Source: Aerosticca soli (GTDB lineage: Bacteria > Pseudomonadota > Gammaproteobacteria > Xanthomonadales > Rhodanobacteraceae). Taken from it: a DNA stretch of 64,000 bases. Below are positions 39,035 through 49,133 of the stretch, in pieces. Location: contig NZ_AP018560.1 of NCBI RefSeq assembly GCF_003967035.1, positions 1,325,001 through 1,389,000 on the forward strand, written 5' to 3'. Positions within the stretch are counted from its first letter, which is position 1. Each line of letters opens with the position of its first letter. The notes beneath the pieces are model-generated. The model did no database searches. It saw only the letters and a list, made by a program, of their open reading frames with translations, and was not told where the DNA came from. The position numbers were made by a program, and so were the translations under genes.

Positions 39035-39236
39035 TCCGTGCCTATGATTGGCGAGTGCCCTATCGCTGGGTACGCAGCGCAAAAAAGTCGTACCGACCGC
39101 GAAGGTATGGGCCAACGATTGCATTTGCGAGGGGGTGCCCGCATCTGCTCGCGTCCATGCGGCAGTGTGGAGCTTCGGCTGCCGGCAAACCCGGCAAGCC
39201 TTCAAGAACCCTTGGCCCGGGCACCCCGGACATGCT

Positions 39237-39263
39237 GAACTTGCGCGGATGCCGGAGGTCCCA
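39237..39263 (+). promoter_or_regulatory. Weak candidate sigma-E promoter for rpoE
   Basis: GAACTT (39237-39242), 16 bases, then TCCCA (39259-39263). The -35 resembles the sigma-E GGAACTT; the -10 is poor. Would put the transcript start just before the ATG at 39299. Autoregulation is common in the family but here remains a guess. Confidence 0.25.
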
Positions 39264-39298
39264 GGCACGCGCATCCGGTGATCTCCCAGAACGAACCC

Positions 39299-39919
39299 AT
39301 GGGCGCGGCGATACTCAAGGAGACGGCCCGGGTGGGCGAGAACGAACTCGATAGTGCGCTCGTCGAACGGGCCAAAAGTGGCGATCGGCGCGCCTTCGAC
39401 CTGTTGGTGCGCAAGTACCAGCACAAGGTGCTGGGCCTGGTGGCCCGCTATGTCCGCAATCCGAGCGAGTGCGAGGACGTCGCGCAGGAGGCTTTCGTGC
39501 GCGCCTGGCGTGCGCTCGGTTCCTTTCGCGGCGACAGCGCCTTCTCCACCTGGCTGCACACCATCGCGGTCAATACCGCCAAGAACTATCTGGCCAGTGC
39601 GGGCCGCCGTCCGCCGGCCGAGGACATCGACGTCGACGAGGCGGCCATCGGCGCGCACGCCGAGCGCATGCAGGACAGCGCCACTCCCGAACGCGAACTG
39701 CTGCGCCAGGAAATTGAACGAACCGTGTTCGACACGGTCCAACGATTGCCGGAAGAACTGCGGACGGCCATTACCTTGCGCGAGGTCGAAGGCATGAGCT
39801 ACGAGGAAATCGCCGAGGCGATGGGTTGTCCGGTAGGCACTGTGCGTTCACGTATTTTCCGGGCGCGTGAAGCCATCGACGAAAAACTGCGCCCGCTGTT
39901 GTCGGATCGCGAGGACTGA
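39299..39919 (+). CDS. rpoE: RNA polymerase sigma factor RpoE (ECF, sigma-24)
   Basis: 206 residues from the ATG at 39299; a GTG at 39278 would add 7 residues, and ribosome-site evidence is weak for both. ECF sigma: sigma2 region DLLVRKYQHKVLGLV...DVAQEAFVRAWRALGSFRGDSAFSTWLHTIAVNTAKNYL, and sigma4 region LPEELRTAITLREVEGMSYEEIAEAMGCPVGTVRSRIFRAREAI. It directs the envelope-stress response. The anti-sigma gene rseA begins 3 bases after its stop. Confidence 0.95.
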   Translation: MGAAILKETARVGENELDSALVERAKSGDRRAFDLLVRKYQHKVLGLVARYVRNPSECEDVAQEAFVRAWRALGSFRGDSAFSTWLHTIAVNTAKNYLASAGRRPPAEDIDVDEAAIGAHAERMQDSATPERELLRQEIERTVFDTVQRLPEELRTAITLREVEGMSYEEIAEAMGCPVGTVRSRIFRAREAIDEKLRPLLSDRED

Positions 39920-39922
39920 GCC

Positions 39923-40567
39923 ATGACCCCTGTGCAACGAGAACACCTGTCGGCCGGCATGGATGGCGAGCTCTCTGCCGACGAGCTGCGCTTTTTGTTG
40001 CGCCGCCTGGAGCACGATGCCGACGCCCGTCAAGCCTGGGCCCGCTATCACCTGATCCGCGACGGCCTGCGCCGGCAGGCATGCCCGCCGGCGGACGCGG
40101 GCTTTGCCGATGCGGTCATGGCGCAGATCCGCGTCGAAGCGGACTCGGCGCGCACGTTGCCGCACTGGTTGCGCTGGTCGGCCGGTGGCGCCATCGCGGC
40201 CGGCGTGGCCGTCGCGGCGTTGATGAGCGTGCACCCTGGCGCCGGTTCGGCTCCGGGGAATGCGACCCCCGGTGAAAACCCCATCGTCGCCAGCGCGGAC
40301 CCGATGGACCGCTCTCCCACCACCGACGACCGGCTGCAGCAGGAGCCGGCGGCGGTGCCGCCGTGGCTGCTCCAGGGTGACAACCAGGCCGCCCAATACA
40401 GCCAGCGCGCGTCTGCCGTGCTCGGCGAGCCGGGCGAGCAGCGCTACTTACGCAATTCGGTCGTCTCGCCATGGCGTCGTGCGGGCGAGGGCGGCTATCT
40501 GCTGCTCATCGACGCGCCGCAGGCCGCCGCATCCGCCTCTGCTCCCGTGGTTCGCAGCGCGCATTGA
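39923..40567 (+). CDS. rseA: Anti-sigma-E factor RseA
   Basis: 214 residues. N-terminal cytoplasmic sigma-binding part (LSAGMDGELSADELRFLLRRLEHD..ARQAWARYHLIRDGLR) is the RseA_N signature. One transmembrane helix (about 86-103, WSAGGAIAAGVAVAALMSV), then a proline-rich periplasmic tail. It inactivates RpoE until cleaved. Gap to rpoE is 3 bases; degP follows 126 bases downstream. Confidence 0.9.
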   Translation: MTPVQREHLSAGMDGELSADELRFLLRRLEHDADARQAWARYHLIRDGLRRQACPPADAGFADAVMAQIRVEADSARTLPHWLRWSAGGAIAAGVAVAALMSVHPGAGSAPGNATPGENPIVASADPMDRSPTTDDRLQQEPAAVPPWLLQGDNQAAQYSQRASAVLGEPGEQRYLRNSVVSPWRRAGEGGYLLLIDAPQAAASASAPVVRSAH

Positions 40568-40693
40568 TCCCTCGCAGCGTCCCTTTGCTGTCGGCAAACC
40601 CATGCCGGCACGGGAGGGCGCGTCTTGCGATCGATCGGGATCGCCCCCAAGCCATTGCCTTTCGTTTGCAACCCGCTTCAGGAGAAAAGCCTC

Positions 40694-42166
40694 ATGTCCC
40701 GACCGAAATTGACGGCCCTGGCGTGCAGCCTCTTGCTGGGAACCACGCTGGTCGCCACGCCTTCGCAGGCGCAGCAGCCGCAAGCGCAGCCACAGACCGC
40801 GGTCGCGCTGCCGGATTTCACGCCGATCGTGCAGCGCAATGCGCCGACCGTGGTGCACGTGGAAGCCAAGTACGAGGGTAAACCGCGCAAATCCCAGGCG
40901 CTGCGCAATCCACACGGCGAAAGTCCCGATCAGGACCCGATGGATGATCTCTTCCGCCGTTTCTTCGGCATGCCGATGCTGCCGAGTCCGGAAGCACGCA
41001 AGCAGATTTCGCTCGGTTCGGGATTCATCATTTCGAGTGATGGCTACATCCTCACCAACAATCACGTGGTCGAAGGGGCTGATACGATCAGCGTGCGACT
41101 GCAGGACCGCCGCACGCTCACCGCTAAGCTAGTGGGCGCCGATCCGGCCTACGACATCGCCCTGCTCAAGGTGAACGCGACGGGGCTGCCGGCGGCGAGC
41201 ATCGGCGAATCGCGCACGCTCAAGCCCGGGCAGTGGGTACTCGCCATCGGCTCGCCGTTCGGTTTCGACTACACCGTGACGCAGGGCATCGTCAGCGCCG
41301 TGGGCCGCAACCTCGGCGGCGGCGATCAGCCTTACACCTCCTTCATCCAGACCGACGTGCCGATCAACCGCGGCAATTCCGGCGGCCCGCTGTTCGACAT
41401 GCAGGGGCGCGTGGTCGGCGTCAATTCGCAGATCTATTCCAACACCGGCGGCTATCTCGGCGTGGCCTTCTCCATCCCGATCGATGTCGCCATGCATGCC
41501 GTGGAGCAGATCAAGGCCAAGGGCTACGTATCACGCGGCCAGCTTGGGGTCATGGTGGGGCCGGTCACCGACGACGTCGCCAAGGCGCTCAAGCTCAGCA
41601 ATGCCAGCGGCGCCATCGTTTCCGACGTCAGCAAGGGCAGCGGCGCGGAGAAGGCCGGCATCCAGCCGGGCGACATCATCGTGAGCTACAACGGCCAGCC
41701 TATCTACGACGCTTCGGACCTGCCGCCGCTGGTGGGGCTCACCAAGCCGGGGACCAAGGTGCCGGTCGAGATTCTGCGCGACGGCAAGCGCATGACCTTG
41801 AACGTGGTGGTCGGCGAGGCGCCGCGCGACGCCAAGTCATCGGCGGCTTCCGGCAAGCAGGAGCCTGCGCAGGCCGGCTCGAATGCGCTGGGCGTGCGTG
41901 TGCAGGCGCTGGACAGCGACACCCGTGAACAGCTCGGCCTCAAGGCCGGCGAGGGCGTGCTGATCGCCGATGTCACCGGCCCGGTGGCGGCCATGGCGGG
42001 GCTGCAGCCCGGTGACGTGATCCTGCGGGTCAACCAGCGCCGGATCGGCAGCGTGGCGGACTTCGAGTCGGCCACCCGCGGCCTGAAGCCCGGCGATACC
42101 GTGCTGCTCCTGGTGCGTCGCGGCGACGTCACCCGCTTCGTTACCGTGACTCTTCCCGAGCAATGA
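40694..42166 (+). CDS. degP: Periplasmic serine protease DegP/MucD
   Basis: 490 residues from the ATG at 40694, preceded by AGGAGA. Signal peptide ending TPSQAQ. Catalytic triad H124 (TNNHVV), D154 (AYDIALLK), S229 (RGNSGGPLF). Two PDZ domains (about 290-385 and 400-480). It degrades misfolded envelope proteins. In xanthomonads rpoE-rseA-mucD occurs as one cluster. MucD is an equally good name; degQ cannot be excluded. Confidence 0.92.
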   Translation: MSRPKLTALACSLLLGTTLVATPSQAQQPQAQPQTAVALPDFTPIVQRNAPTVVHVEAKYEGKPRKSQALRNPHGESPDQDPMDDLFRRFFGMPMLPSPEARKQISLGSGFIISSDGYILTNNHVVEGADTISVRLQDRRTLTAKLVGADPAYDIALLKVNATGLPAASIGESRTLKPGQWVLAIGSPFGFDYTVTQGIVSAVGRNLGGGDQPYTSFIQTDVPINRGNSGGPLFDMQGRVVGVNSQIYSNTGGYLGVAFSIPIDVAMHAVEQIKAKGYVSRGQLGVMVGPVTDDVAKALKLSNASGAIVSDVSKGSGAEKAGIQPGDIIVSYNGQPIYDASDLPPLVGLTKPGTKVPVEILRDGKRMTLNVVVGEAPRDAKSSAASGKQEPAQAGSNALGVRVQALDSDTREQLGLKAGEGVLIADVTGPVAAMAGLQPGDVILRVNQRRIGSVADFESATRGLKPGDTVLLLVRRGDVTRFVTVTLPEQ

Positions 42167-42189
42167 AGGAAGGCGTACAGGCGTACTGG

Positions 42190-42215
42190 CAAGCGCCGCT
42201 GCGAGGCGGCGCTTG
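42190..42215. terminator. Hairpin after degP
   Basis: Arms CAAGCGCCGC and GCGGCGCTTG with loop TGCGAG. Strong stem, no T-run. First of two consecutive hairpins after degP. Confidence 0.55.
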
Positions 42216-42230
42216 CAGTGCCGGAAAGAT

Positions 42231-42257
42231 AAAAAGGCCGCTCGACGCGGCCTTTTT
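42231..42257. terminator. Intrinsic bidirectional terminator degP / rpmJ
   Basis: AAAAAGGCCGC (42231-42241), loop TCGAC, GCGGCCTTTTT (42247-42257). A and T runs on both sides; it can end both degP (plus) and rpmJ (minus). Confidence 0.9.
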
Positions 42258-42285
42258 TCTGGCGTGATGCAGTAGACGAAAGACG

Positions 42286-42411
42286 TCAGCGCTGGCGTGC
42301 CTTGAAGCGCGGGTTGCTCTTGCAGATCACGAACACCTTGCCGCGCCGGCGCACAACCTTGCAGTCGCGGTGCCGCTGCTTGGCGGACTTGAGAGAGGAA
42401 AGCACCTTCAC
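42286..42411 (-). CDS. rpmJ: 50S ribosomal protein L36, type B (zinc-ligand-poor)
   Basis: 41 residues starting with GTG at 42411, preceded by AGGAG. The sequence begins [20 protein letters not shown] and ends [13 protein letters not shown]. This fits the alternative L36 (YkgO-like) which lacks the full zinc-binding C/C/C/H set; only two cysteines remain. Such copies replace the zinc-bearing form when zinc is low; in some xanthomonads it is the only L36. Too short for routine ORF calling. Confidence 0.9.
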   Translation of the reverse strand: MKVLSSLKSAKQRHRDCKVVRRRGKVFVICKSNPRFKARQR

Positions 42412-42502
42412 GGCGAACTCCTAAAGGAGAGGGGACAAAAGATCAAGCCCGGCAGTTTACCCAAGGTCGACGGCATGGGCAAGCCGGAAGCCGGTCTTGT
42501 GG

Positions 42503-43396
42503 TCAGCGGTCGCGCGCGGCGGCGTAGTGGGCCAGCTCGCGCAGCAAGGCGGCAGGGGAACCGAGACTTGCGACGGCCTGCAAGGCCGCGTCGGTGAGCT
42601 CGGCCAGCCGGGCGCGCGAGGCGGCAAGGCCGATGATGGACGGGAAGGTCGGTTTGGCCGCGGCGGCGTCTTTGCCTGCGGTCTTGCCGATCACTGCGGC
42701 CTCGCCTTCCACGTCGAGGATGTCGTCGCGTATCTGGAAAGCCAGGCCGACCGCCGCCGCATAGCGATCCAAGGCGGCGAGCGCCTCCGCCGTGGCGCCG
42801 GCGGTCAGCGCGCCGAGCCGGACCGCGGCGCGGATCAGCGCCCCGGTCTTGCTGGCGTGCATGCGTTCGAGCTCTTGGAGGCTCAGCACGCGACCGACGG
42901 CGGAAAGGTCTAAGGCCTGCCCGCCGGCCATGCCTTCGGCGCCGCAGGCGCGGGCAAGGGCATGCAGCATGTCGATCCGCCGCGCCGGCTCGATGGCGGG
43001 ACAGCGGGCGAGTATCTCGAAGGCCAGCGCCTGCAGGGCATCGCCGGCCAGGATCGCCATCGCCTCGCCGAAGACCACGTGACAGGTCGGCCGGCCGCGG
43101 CGCAGGTCATCATCGTCCATCGCCGGCAGATCATCGTGCACCAGCGAGTAGGCGTGGATCAGCTCCACGGCGCAGGCCGCGGCGTCGAGTGCCGGCCCGT
43201 CGTCGCCGAGCGCGTGGCCGGCGGCATAGACCAGCAACGGACGCAGCCGTTTGCCGCCACCGAGCACGGCATAGCGCATCGCTCGGTGCAGTTCGGCGGG
43301 AGGCGCGGTGTCCGGAGGCAGGGCGGCGGCGAGCGCACGTTCGGCACGCTCGACCAGCGCCGTCAGCGCCGGGCCGAGTTCAGGCTTCGGGCTCAA
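42503..43396 (-). CDS. ispA: Farnesyl diphosphate synthase (polyprenyl synthetase)
   Basis: 297 residues. First aspartate-rich motif [17 protein letters not shown], second [12 protein letters not shown], and GGGKRLRP near the N-terminus. These allylic prenyltransferases make FPP from IPP and DMAPP for quinones and undecaprenol. The start at 43396 lies inside the 3' end of xseB (17-base overlap), which is the conserved xseB-ispA order. dxs is not adjacent. Confidence 0.92.
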   Translation of the reverse strand: MSPKPELGPALTALVERAERALAAALPPDTAPPAELHRAMRYAVLGGGKRLRPLLVYAAGHALGDDGPALDAAACAVELIHAYSLVHDDLPAMDDDDLRRGRPTCHVVFGEAMAILAGDALQALAFEILARCPAIEPARRIDMLHALARACGAEGMAGGQALDLSAVGRVLSLQELERMHASKTGALIRAAVRLGALTAGATAEALAALDRYAAAVGLAFQIRDDILDVEGEAAVIGKTAGKDAAAAKPTFPSIIGLAASRARLAELTDAALQAVASLGSPAALLRELAHYAAARDR

Positions 43397-43634
43397 AGGG
43401 TTCGGCGTGTTCGGGGGCGTCGGGATCGAGCAGCAGGCGGACGCGCAGCTCGGCGCGGTCCAGCGCCTGCTGGCATTGGCGATAGAGGCCGATGCCGCGT
43501 TCGAAGGCGGCCAGCGACGCCTCGAGACTGAGCTCGCCGGTTTCCATGCGGATCACCAGCGCCTCGAGTTCGTCGAGCGCGCGCTCGAAATCGGCGACCG
43601 AAGCGGTTTCGGCGGGAGGGACGGGAGCGGCCAT
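43380..43634 (-). CDS. xseB: Exodeoxyribonuclease VII small subunit
   Basis: 84 residues from the ATG at 43634. The XseB signature [44 protein letters not shown] is complete. With XseA it degrades single-stranded DNA. Its 3' end overlaps ispA. The large subunit is not in the window. Confidence 0.92.
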   Translation of the reverse strand: MAAPVPPAETASVADFERALDELEALVIRMETGELSLEASLAAFERGIGLYRQCQQALDRAELRVRLLLDPDAPEHAEPFEPEA

Positions 43635-43668
43635 GGGCCGCAACGCTAACCCAGCCCGGGTGAACGAA

Positions 43669-45000
43669 TCAATCCGTGGCGGGGCCGGGCGCCGAAGCCT
43701 CGTGTGGGGCTCGCGCGAGCCGCCAGCGCGGCCGCGTGCCGGCGAAGATCGCCGCGCCGCGTGCGGTCAGCCAGCGATCGGCGACGCCGATCAGGGTGGT
43801 CTCCTCGTAGATCAGCGGGCAGACACGCCGCTGCCAGGGCGGCACGTCCGCCGCCTGGAACAGGTCGCGCAGCTCGCGGGTATGGCGGTCGCCGACCGGA
43901 CGCAGCCGTTCGCCGCCGCGGCGCAGGCGCACGGTGAGCGGCACGCTCAGGCGTAGCGGGGGATCGAGCACGAGTTCGCCGCCGTCGGGCAGCTGCAGCG
44001 GTTCGCCGTGCCAGCAGGCCTGCCAGTCCGGATCGCAATCGGGCTGCGGCCGGCGTGCCCACAGGCGACCCTTCCAGACCAGGACTTCCGCGCCGGGCCA
44101 GCGGATGCAAGGCGACTGTCCGGCGCGGGCGCTGCATTGCCGGAGGATCTGCGCACGCTGGGCGCGGGTCGGCGCGGGCAGGCCCTGCGCATGCAGCCAG
44201 TGGTCGAGCAACGGGTCGCGCAAGGCCGGATCGAGCGCGCGCCAGCCGGCGATCTCGAGGCTGTTCGTGCGCGCATCGTGCAGTCGCGCGAAGGCGGCGA
44301 GCCATTCCCTGCGCAAGGCGTCGGTGGCGGCGCGGCACAGCGCGGCGCTGTGCGCGATGGCCTCGGCGGCGTGCGGCCAGTGGACGGCCAGGCGCGGGAG
44401 GATCACGTGACGCAGATGGTTGCGCGCAAGCGTGGTGTCCGCATTGGCCGGATCGTCGATGGCGACGAGATCGTGTGCATCGAGATACTCGCGCAGCGCC
44501 GCGCGCGGCAAGGCCAGCAGGGGACGCCACAGCACGCCATGGCCGAGCGGACGGGTTTCGCGCATGCCGCCCAGGCCCTCCGGTCCGGCGCCGCGCAGCA
44601 GTTTAAGCAGCACGGTTTCGGCCTGGTCGTCGCGATGATGGGCGAGCACGAGCCGTTCGCCCGCTCGCAACGTGGCAGCGAAGGCGGCGTAGCGCGCCCG
44701 GCGCGCGGCGGCCTCCAGACCCTCGCCATGCCGGACCACGTCCACGCGCACGACCGCGCAGGCGATGCCGAGCCCGTCGCAGAGCTCCGTGCAATGCCGC
44801 GCCCAGCGGGCGCTGTCCGCCTGCAGGCCGTGATCCACGTGCAGCGCACGCAGGCCGCGCACGCGCGCCTCGGGCATGGCGGCCAGCGCGTGCAGCAGTG
44901 CGGTGGAGTCGGGGCCGCCGCTGAAGGCCACGCACAAGGCACCGACAGGCTGCTCGCGCAGCGCGTGCCGGAGCCGTTCGGTAAGCCGCAAGGCGCTCAT
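43669..45000 (-). CDS. tilS: tRNA(Ile)-lysidine synthetase
   Basis: 443 residues from the ATG at 45000. N-terminal PP-loop ATPase motif [10 protein letters not shown] (about 25-33), followed by LHVDHGLQ and [17 protein letters not shown]. The long C-terminal TilS domains include [24 protein letters not shown]. It puts lysidine on C34 of tRNA-Ile(CAU), an essential step. Lies 70 bases downstream of accA on the same strand. Confidence 0.94.
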   Translation of the reverse strand: MSALRLTERLRHALREQPVGALCVAFSGGPDSTALLHALAAMPEARVRGLRALHVDHGLQADSARWARHCTELCDGLGIACAVVRVDVVRHGEGLEAAARRARYAAFAATLRAGERLVLAHHRDDQAETVLLKLLRGAGPEGLGGMRETRPLGHGVLWRPLLALPRAALREYLDAHDLVAIDDPANADTTLARNHLRHVILPRLAVHWPHAAEAIAHSAALCRAATDALRREWLAAFARLHDARTNSLEIAGWRALDPALRDPLLDHWLHAQGLPAPTRAQRAQILRQCSARAGQSPCIRWPGAEVLVWKGRLWARRPQPDCDPDWQACWHGEPLQLPDGGELVLDPPLRLSVPLTVRLRRGGERLRPVGDRHTRELRDLFQAADVPPWQRRVCPLIYEETTLIGVADRWLTARGAAIFAGTRPRWRLARAPHEASAPGPATD

Positions 45001-45070
45001 GACCCGGGAAAAGTGCGTTCGATGTGCGAAAGGCCCTGCAAGCCGTACGGCGGAGCCGGTCCAGCCCAAG

Positions 45071-46021
45071 CTATTCCTGATAGGCGCCGTAGCTGCGCAG
45101 GCGACGATAGCGCCGTTCCAGCAGATCGGGGATGGGGATCTCGCCGAGCTCGTCGAGCTGGCGCAGCAGGACCGCCTTGAGCCGCACTGCCATCGCCTGC
45201 GGATTGCGATGGGCGCCGCCGAGCGGTTCGCGGATCACCTTGTCGATGAGGCCGAGTTCCTTGAGACGGCCGGCGGTGAGGCCGAGCGCCTCGGCGGCGT
45301 CCTTCGCTCGCTCGGCGCTGCGCCAGAGGATGCTGGCGCAGCCCTCGGGGGTGATCACCGAATAGGTGGCGTACTGCAGCATGTTGATGCGGTCGCCGAC
45401 ACCGATCGCCAGCGCGCCGCCGGAGCCGCCCTCGCCGATCACAGTGCAGATGATCGGCGTCTTCAGCACCGACATTTCCAGCAGGTTGCGCGCGATCGCC
45501 TCGCTCTGGCCGCGTTCCTCCGCGCCAATGCCGGGATACGCGCCCATGGTGTCGATGAAGGTGAGCACCGGCAGGCCGAAGCGTTCGGCCAGCTTCATCA
45601 GCCGCAGCGCCTTGCGGTAACCCTCCGGACGCGGCATGCCGAAGTTGCGCTTGAGCTTGCCCTTGGTGTCGCGCGCCTTCTGGTGTCCGATCAGCATCAC
45701 CGCGCGGCCATTGATGCGGCCCAGGCCGCCGACGATGGCGGCGTCGTCGGCATAGGCACGGTCGCCGGCGAGTTCGTGGAACTCCTCGCACATCACGCCG
45801 ATGTAGTCGAGCGTGTAAGGCCGCGCCGGGTGGCGCGAGAGCTGGGTCACCTGCCAGGCATTGAGGTTGCGGAAGATCTCGGCGGTGCGCAGTTTGAGTT
45901 TTTCGCGCAGGCGGCGGATCTCATCGTCGATGTCCACGGCCTGGCCGGCATGACGCAGCTCTTCGATTTTCCCTTCAAGTTCGGCGATGGGTTGTTCGAA
46001 ATCGAGGAAGTTCGGATTCAT
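45071..46021 (-). CDS. accA: Acetyl-CoA carboxylase carboxyltransferase subunit alpha
   Basis: 316 residues, canonical size. The motif [34 protein letters not shown] and the [16 protein letters not shown] oxyanion region are diagnostic. With AccD it transfers CO2 from biotin to acetyl-CoA, the first step of fatty-acid synthesis. The [16 protein letters not shown] start agrees with family members. tilS follows. Confidence 0.96.
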   Translation of the reverse strand: MNPNFLDFEQPIAELEGKIEELRHAGQAVDIDDEIRRLREKLKLRTAEIFRNLNAWQVTQLSRHPARPYTLDYIGVMCEEFHELAGDRAYADDAAIVGGLGRINGRAVMLIGHQKARDTKGKLKRNFGMPRPEGYRKALRLMKLAERFGLPVLTFIDTMGAYPGIGAEERGQSEAIARNLLEMSVLKTPIICTVIGEGGSGGALAIGVGDRINMLQYATYSVITPEGCASILWRSAERAKDAAEALGLTAGRLKELGLIDKVIREPLGGAHRNPQAMAVRLKAVLLRQLDELGEIPIPDLLERRYRRLRSYGAYQE

Positions 46022-46195
46022 TCGCTGCACGGGCTGGCGCGGAAACGGAACAGTATAGCCACCCCGCCCGATGGCGCGGCAACGCCGCCGCAGGGCGAAG
46101 GCGCATGGCGCCCGCGCTTTATCGTCAGCCGCGCTGCCCGGTGGCGATCCGCGGCGGTGTAGGCTGGCGCCCCTCGCAAAAGAGCTAAGGCATTC
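46022..46195. other. Divergent promoter region accA / ldcA
   Basis: 174 bases containing both promoters. No strong motif recognised. Confidence 0.35.
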
Positions 46196-47155
46196 ATGCC
46201 GACCATCCGCCTGATCGCGCCTTCGGGATACCCGCACGACGCCCAAGCCATGCAGCGCGGCGTGAAGCGGCTGCGCGCGGCCGGCTGCACGGTCGAGGGC
46301 TTGGCGGTGCTCGAACGCCAGGAGGGCCGTTTCGCCGGAGCGGATGCCGAACGGGCGGCCGACCTTGCCGCCCTCGCCGAACCGCCGGCGCCGGACATCG
46401 CCCTGGCGATCCGCGGCGGCTATGGCGCGACGCGGCTTTTGGAGCGGCTGGATCTGAGCGCGCTCGGTCGCCGTCTGGCCGAGGTCGGCACGCTCCTGGT
46501 CGGGCACAGCGATTTCACCGCGTTGCAGTTGGCGCTGTACGCCCGCAGCGGGCTGGTCACTTACGCGGGGCCGATGCTGGGAGCGGACTTCGGCGCGCAA
46601 ACGCCGAGCCCGTTCACCTGGACGCATTTCTGGGCGACGATCTCGCAGCCTGAGGTTGCGCTGGCCTGGCCCACCCGCGCGGACACGCCGCCGGTGCGCA
46701 CGGAAGGCACGCTGTGGGGCGGCAATCTCGCCATGCTCTGCAGCCTGCTCGGCACCGATTATTTCCCGCGCATCGACGGCGGCCTGCTGTTCGTCGAGGA
46801 CGTCGGCGAGCCGCCCTACCGTGTCGAGCGGCTGCTTTATCAACTGCATCTGTCCGGTGTGCTGCGCCGACAGCGGGCGCTGCTGATCGGCCGGTTCAGC
46901 AACTGTCGTCCGACGCCGTACGACGCCGGCTACGATCTCGATGCGGTGATCGGACAGCTGCGCCGGATCTGCGGCGTGCCGGTGGTCGAGGGCCTGCCGT
47001 TCGGCCATGAGGCGGACAAGTTCACCCTGCCTTTCGGCACGCCCGCGTGGCTGGTCGTTGAGGACGGGACGGCCCGACTCGGCTTTGCCGGGCATCCGCG
47101 GCTGGCCTCGCCGTGGCGGCCCGAACCGGTCGGGATCGTTGCCGCGCGCTGTTAG
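46196..47155 (+). CDS. ldcA: LD-carboxypeptidase (muramoyltetrapeptide carboxypeptidase)
   Basis: 319 residues, S66 serine peptidase. Nucleophile in GHSDFTAL, upstream [11 protein letters not shown], and catalytic glutamate/histidine regions ([32 protein letters not shown]). It removes terminal D-Ala from recycled murein tetrapeptides in the cytosol. No signal peptide, which suits LdcA. MccF-like immunity proteins have the same fold. Confidence 0.88.
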   Translation: MPTIRLIAPSGYPHDAQAMQRGVKRLRAAGCTVEGLAVLERQEGRFAGADAERAADLAALAEPPAPDIALAIRGGYGATRLLERLDLSALGRRLAEVGTLLVGHSDFTALQLALYARSGLVTYAGPMLGADFGAQTPSPFTWTHFWATISQPEVALAWPTRADTPPVRTEGTLWGGNLAMLCSLLGTDYFPRIDGGLLFVEDVGEPPYRVERLLYQLHLSGVLRRQRALLIGRFSNCRPTPYDAGYDLDAVIGQLRRICGVPVVEGLPFGHEADKFTLPFGTPAWLVVEDGTARLGFAGHPRLASPWRPEPVGIVAARC

Positions 47156-47202
47156 AATCCGCCGTCGATTCCATGCCGCAAGGCTTAACTCCAAGGTTTC
47201 CC

Positions 47203-47667
47203 ATGCACATCATCGAAGGCGATTTCACCGCGCCACGCGGACGCTTCGCGATCGTCGCCGGTCGCTTCAACGGTTTCGTGGTCGAGCCGCTGATCGCCGG
47301 TGCGCGCGATGCCTTGCTGCGACACGGCGTGGCCGACGAGGCCATCGAGCTCGTCCGCGTGCCCGGCGCCTGGGAGATCGCGCCGGTCGTGCAGCGGCTG
47401 GCGCGCAGCGGCAAGTACGCGGCGGTGATCGCGCTCGGCGCGGTGATCCGCGGTGCCACGCCGCATTTCGACTATGTCGCCGGCGAATGCGCCAAGGGGC
47501 TGGCCAAGGTCGCCCTCGACGGCGACGTGCCGGTGGCCTTCGGCGTGCTCACCACCGATTCGATCGAACAGGCGATCGAGCGCGCCGGCACCAAGGCCGG
47601 CAACAAGGGTGCCGACGCCGCCCTGGCCGCACTGGAGATGGCCAGCCTGTACGGGAAGCTCGGCTGA
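47203..47667 (+). CDS. ribH: 6,7-dimethyl-8-ribityllumazine synthase
   Basis: 154 residues. Signatures [28 protein letters not shown], and catalytic histidine in GATPHFDYV. It makes the penultimate riboflavin intermediate. nusB overlaps its stop by one base (TGATG), the usual ribH-nusB arrangement. A possible -10 TAGAAT is at 47153-47158. Confidence 0.95.
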   Translation: MHIIEGDFTAPRGRFAIVAGRFNGFVVEPLIAGARDALLRHGVADEAIELVRVPGAWEIAPVVQRLARSGKYAAVIALGAVIRGATPHFDYVAGECAKGLAKVALDGDVPVAFGVLTTDSIEQAIERAGTKAGNKGADAALAALEMASLYGKLG

Positions 47668-48113
47668 TGGGCCGCAACCACGGCGGCATCGATCCGGCCT
47701 TGCGCTCGCGCGCACGCCGTCGCGCACTGCAGGCGCTCTACGCCTGGCAGCTGAGCGGCACGCCGATGCGCGCGGTGATCGAGCAGTTCCGCCACGAACA
47801 GGACATGGAAGTGGCCGATCTGGCCTATTTCGAGGACCTGCTCGAAGGCGTGGCCCGGCACGTCGACGAGCTCGATGCCGCGCTCTTGCCGTATGTGGAC
47901 CGCGAGGTCGCCCAGATCGACCCGATCGAGCGCGCCGTGCTGCGGCTGGCCGCCTACGAGCTCAAGTTCCGCCCCGACGTGCCTTACCGGGTGATCCTCA
48001 ACGAGGCGATCGAGGTGACCAAGCGCTTCGGCGCCGAGCACGGCCACACCTATGTCAACGGCGTGCTCGACAAGCTCGCCGCGGCCACCCGTGCCGTCGA
48101 GAAACGCGGCTGA
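47667..48113 (+). CDS. nusB: Transcription antitermination factor NusB
   Basis: 148 residues. ARRRALQALYAWQLSG, DPIERAVLRLAAYELKF and PYRVILNEAIEVTKRFG are diagnostic. With NusE/S10 it binds boxA of rRNA leader transcripts. Start overlaps the ribH stop by one base. thiL follows after 42 bases. Confidence 0.95.
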   Translation: MGRNHGGIDPALRSRARRRALQALYAWQLSGTPMRAVIEQFRHEQDMEVADLAYFEDLLEGVARHVDELDAALLPYVDREVAQIDPIERAVLRLAAYELKFRPDVPYRVILNEAIEVTKRFGAEHGHTYVNGVLDKLAAATRAVEKRG

Positions 48114-48155
48114 CCACGCAGCCGCGCGCCCTTTCGTTGTCCCAAGGAGACGGCG

Positions 48156-49133
48156 ATGGAGTTCCGCCTGATCGAACGCATCCGCGAGCGCACCGCGCAG
48201 GCACGCGAGGACGTGCATCTGGGTATCGGCGACGATGCCGCGCTGCTCGCGGTGCCGGCCGGCGTGGAGCTGGCGGCGGCGCTCGATACGCTGGTCCAGG
48301 GCGTGCATTTTCCCGTCGGCACGGCGGCCTTCGACCTCGGCTGGAAGTCGCTCGCGGTGAATCTCTCCGATCTTGCCGCGATGGGCGCGCAACCGGCGTG
48401 GGCATTGCTCGCGCTGACCCTGCCCGAAGCGATGGATGCGGCGACGCGTGTCGCCTTCGTCGATGACTTTGCCGACGGCTTCGCCGCGCTGGCGCGGCCG
48501 CAACGCCTGGCCCTGGTTGGCGGCGACACCACGCGCGGCCCGCTCGCCGTCAGCGTGGCCGTGCACGGCTTCGTGCCCGCCGGGCAGGCGCTCACCCGCT
48601 CGGGTGCGCGCGTCGGCGATGCGGTGTTGGTCAGCGGCACGCTGGGCGATGCCGCCGCCGGCCTGAGCCTGCTGCGCGGGGGCGCGCGCGCGTCGGACGC
48701 ACGGGCGGCGGCGCTGGTCGAACGCCTGGCCCGGCCGCAGCCGCGGATCGCCGCCGGGCTTGCGCTGCGCGGGCTCGCCAGTGCCTGCATCGACGTTTCC
48801 GACGGTCTGCTCGCCGACCTGGCGCACGTGTGTGCGGCCAGCGGCGTGGGCGCGGAGATCGACGTCGTCCATCTGCCGCGCTCGTCCGCCTTGCTCGACC
48901 TGTTCGACGATGCCGCCGCGCGCGATTTCGCGCTCGCCGGTGGCGACGACTACGAACTCTGCTTCACCGTGCCGGAACCGCGCATGGCCGAGGCCGAGGC
49001 AAGCCTGGCGCGGCTGGGCTGCGGCGCCACCCGCATCGGTTGCATCGTCGAGGGCGCGGGCGTGCGCGTGCGCGATGTGGACGGCGCCTGGCTGGAACCG
49101 GCGCGGCGCGGCTGGGATCATTTCGGCGCATGA
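48156..49133 (+). CDS. thiL: Thiamine-monophosphate kinase
   Basis: 325 residues. ATP-binding [34 protein letters not shown] and [14 protein letters not shown] are ThiL signatures. It forms thiamine diphosphate from the monophosphate. Ribosome site AAGGAGA. pgpA overlaps its stop (ATGA). The pair thiL-pgpA after nusB is widely conserved. Confidence 0.95.
   Translation: MEFRLIERIRERTAQAREDVHLGIGDDAALLAVPAGVELAAALDTLVQGVHFPVGTAAFDLGWKSLAVNLSDLAAMGAQPAWALLALTLPEAMDAATRVAFVDDFADGFAALARPQRLALVGGDTTRGPLAVSVAVHGFVPAGQALTRSGARVGDAVLVSGTLGDAAAGLSLLRGGARASDARAAALVERLARPQPRIAAGLALRGLASACIDVSDGLLADLAHVCAASGVGAEIDVVHLPRSSALLDLFDDAAARDFALAGGDDYELCFTVPEPRMAEAEASLARLGCGATRIGCIVEGAGVRVRDVDGAWLEPARRGWDHFGA

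Larger units (their letters stand above)
38941..39298. other. Divergent regulatory region ahpC / rpoE
   Basis: About 358 bases without a convincing gene. It contains the ahpC inverted repeat (38998-39034) and, near rpoE, a GAACTT-type element (39237-39242). Several overlapping small open frames look random. Confidence 0.5.

Noticed and set aside
47153-47203. FMN riboswitch before ribH
   Set aside because: Only about 50 bases of leader and no conserved RFN element segments were seen.
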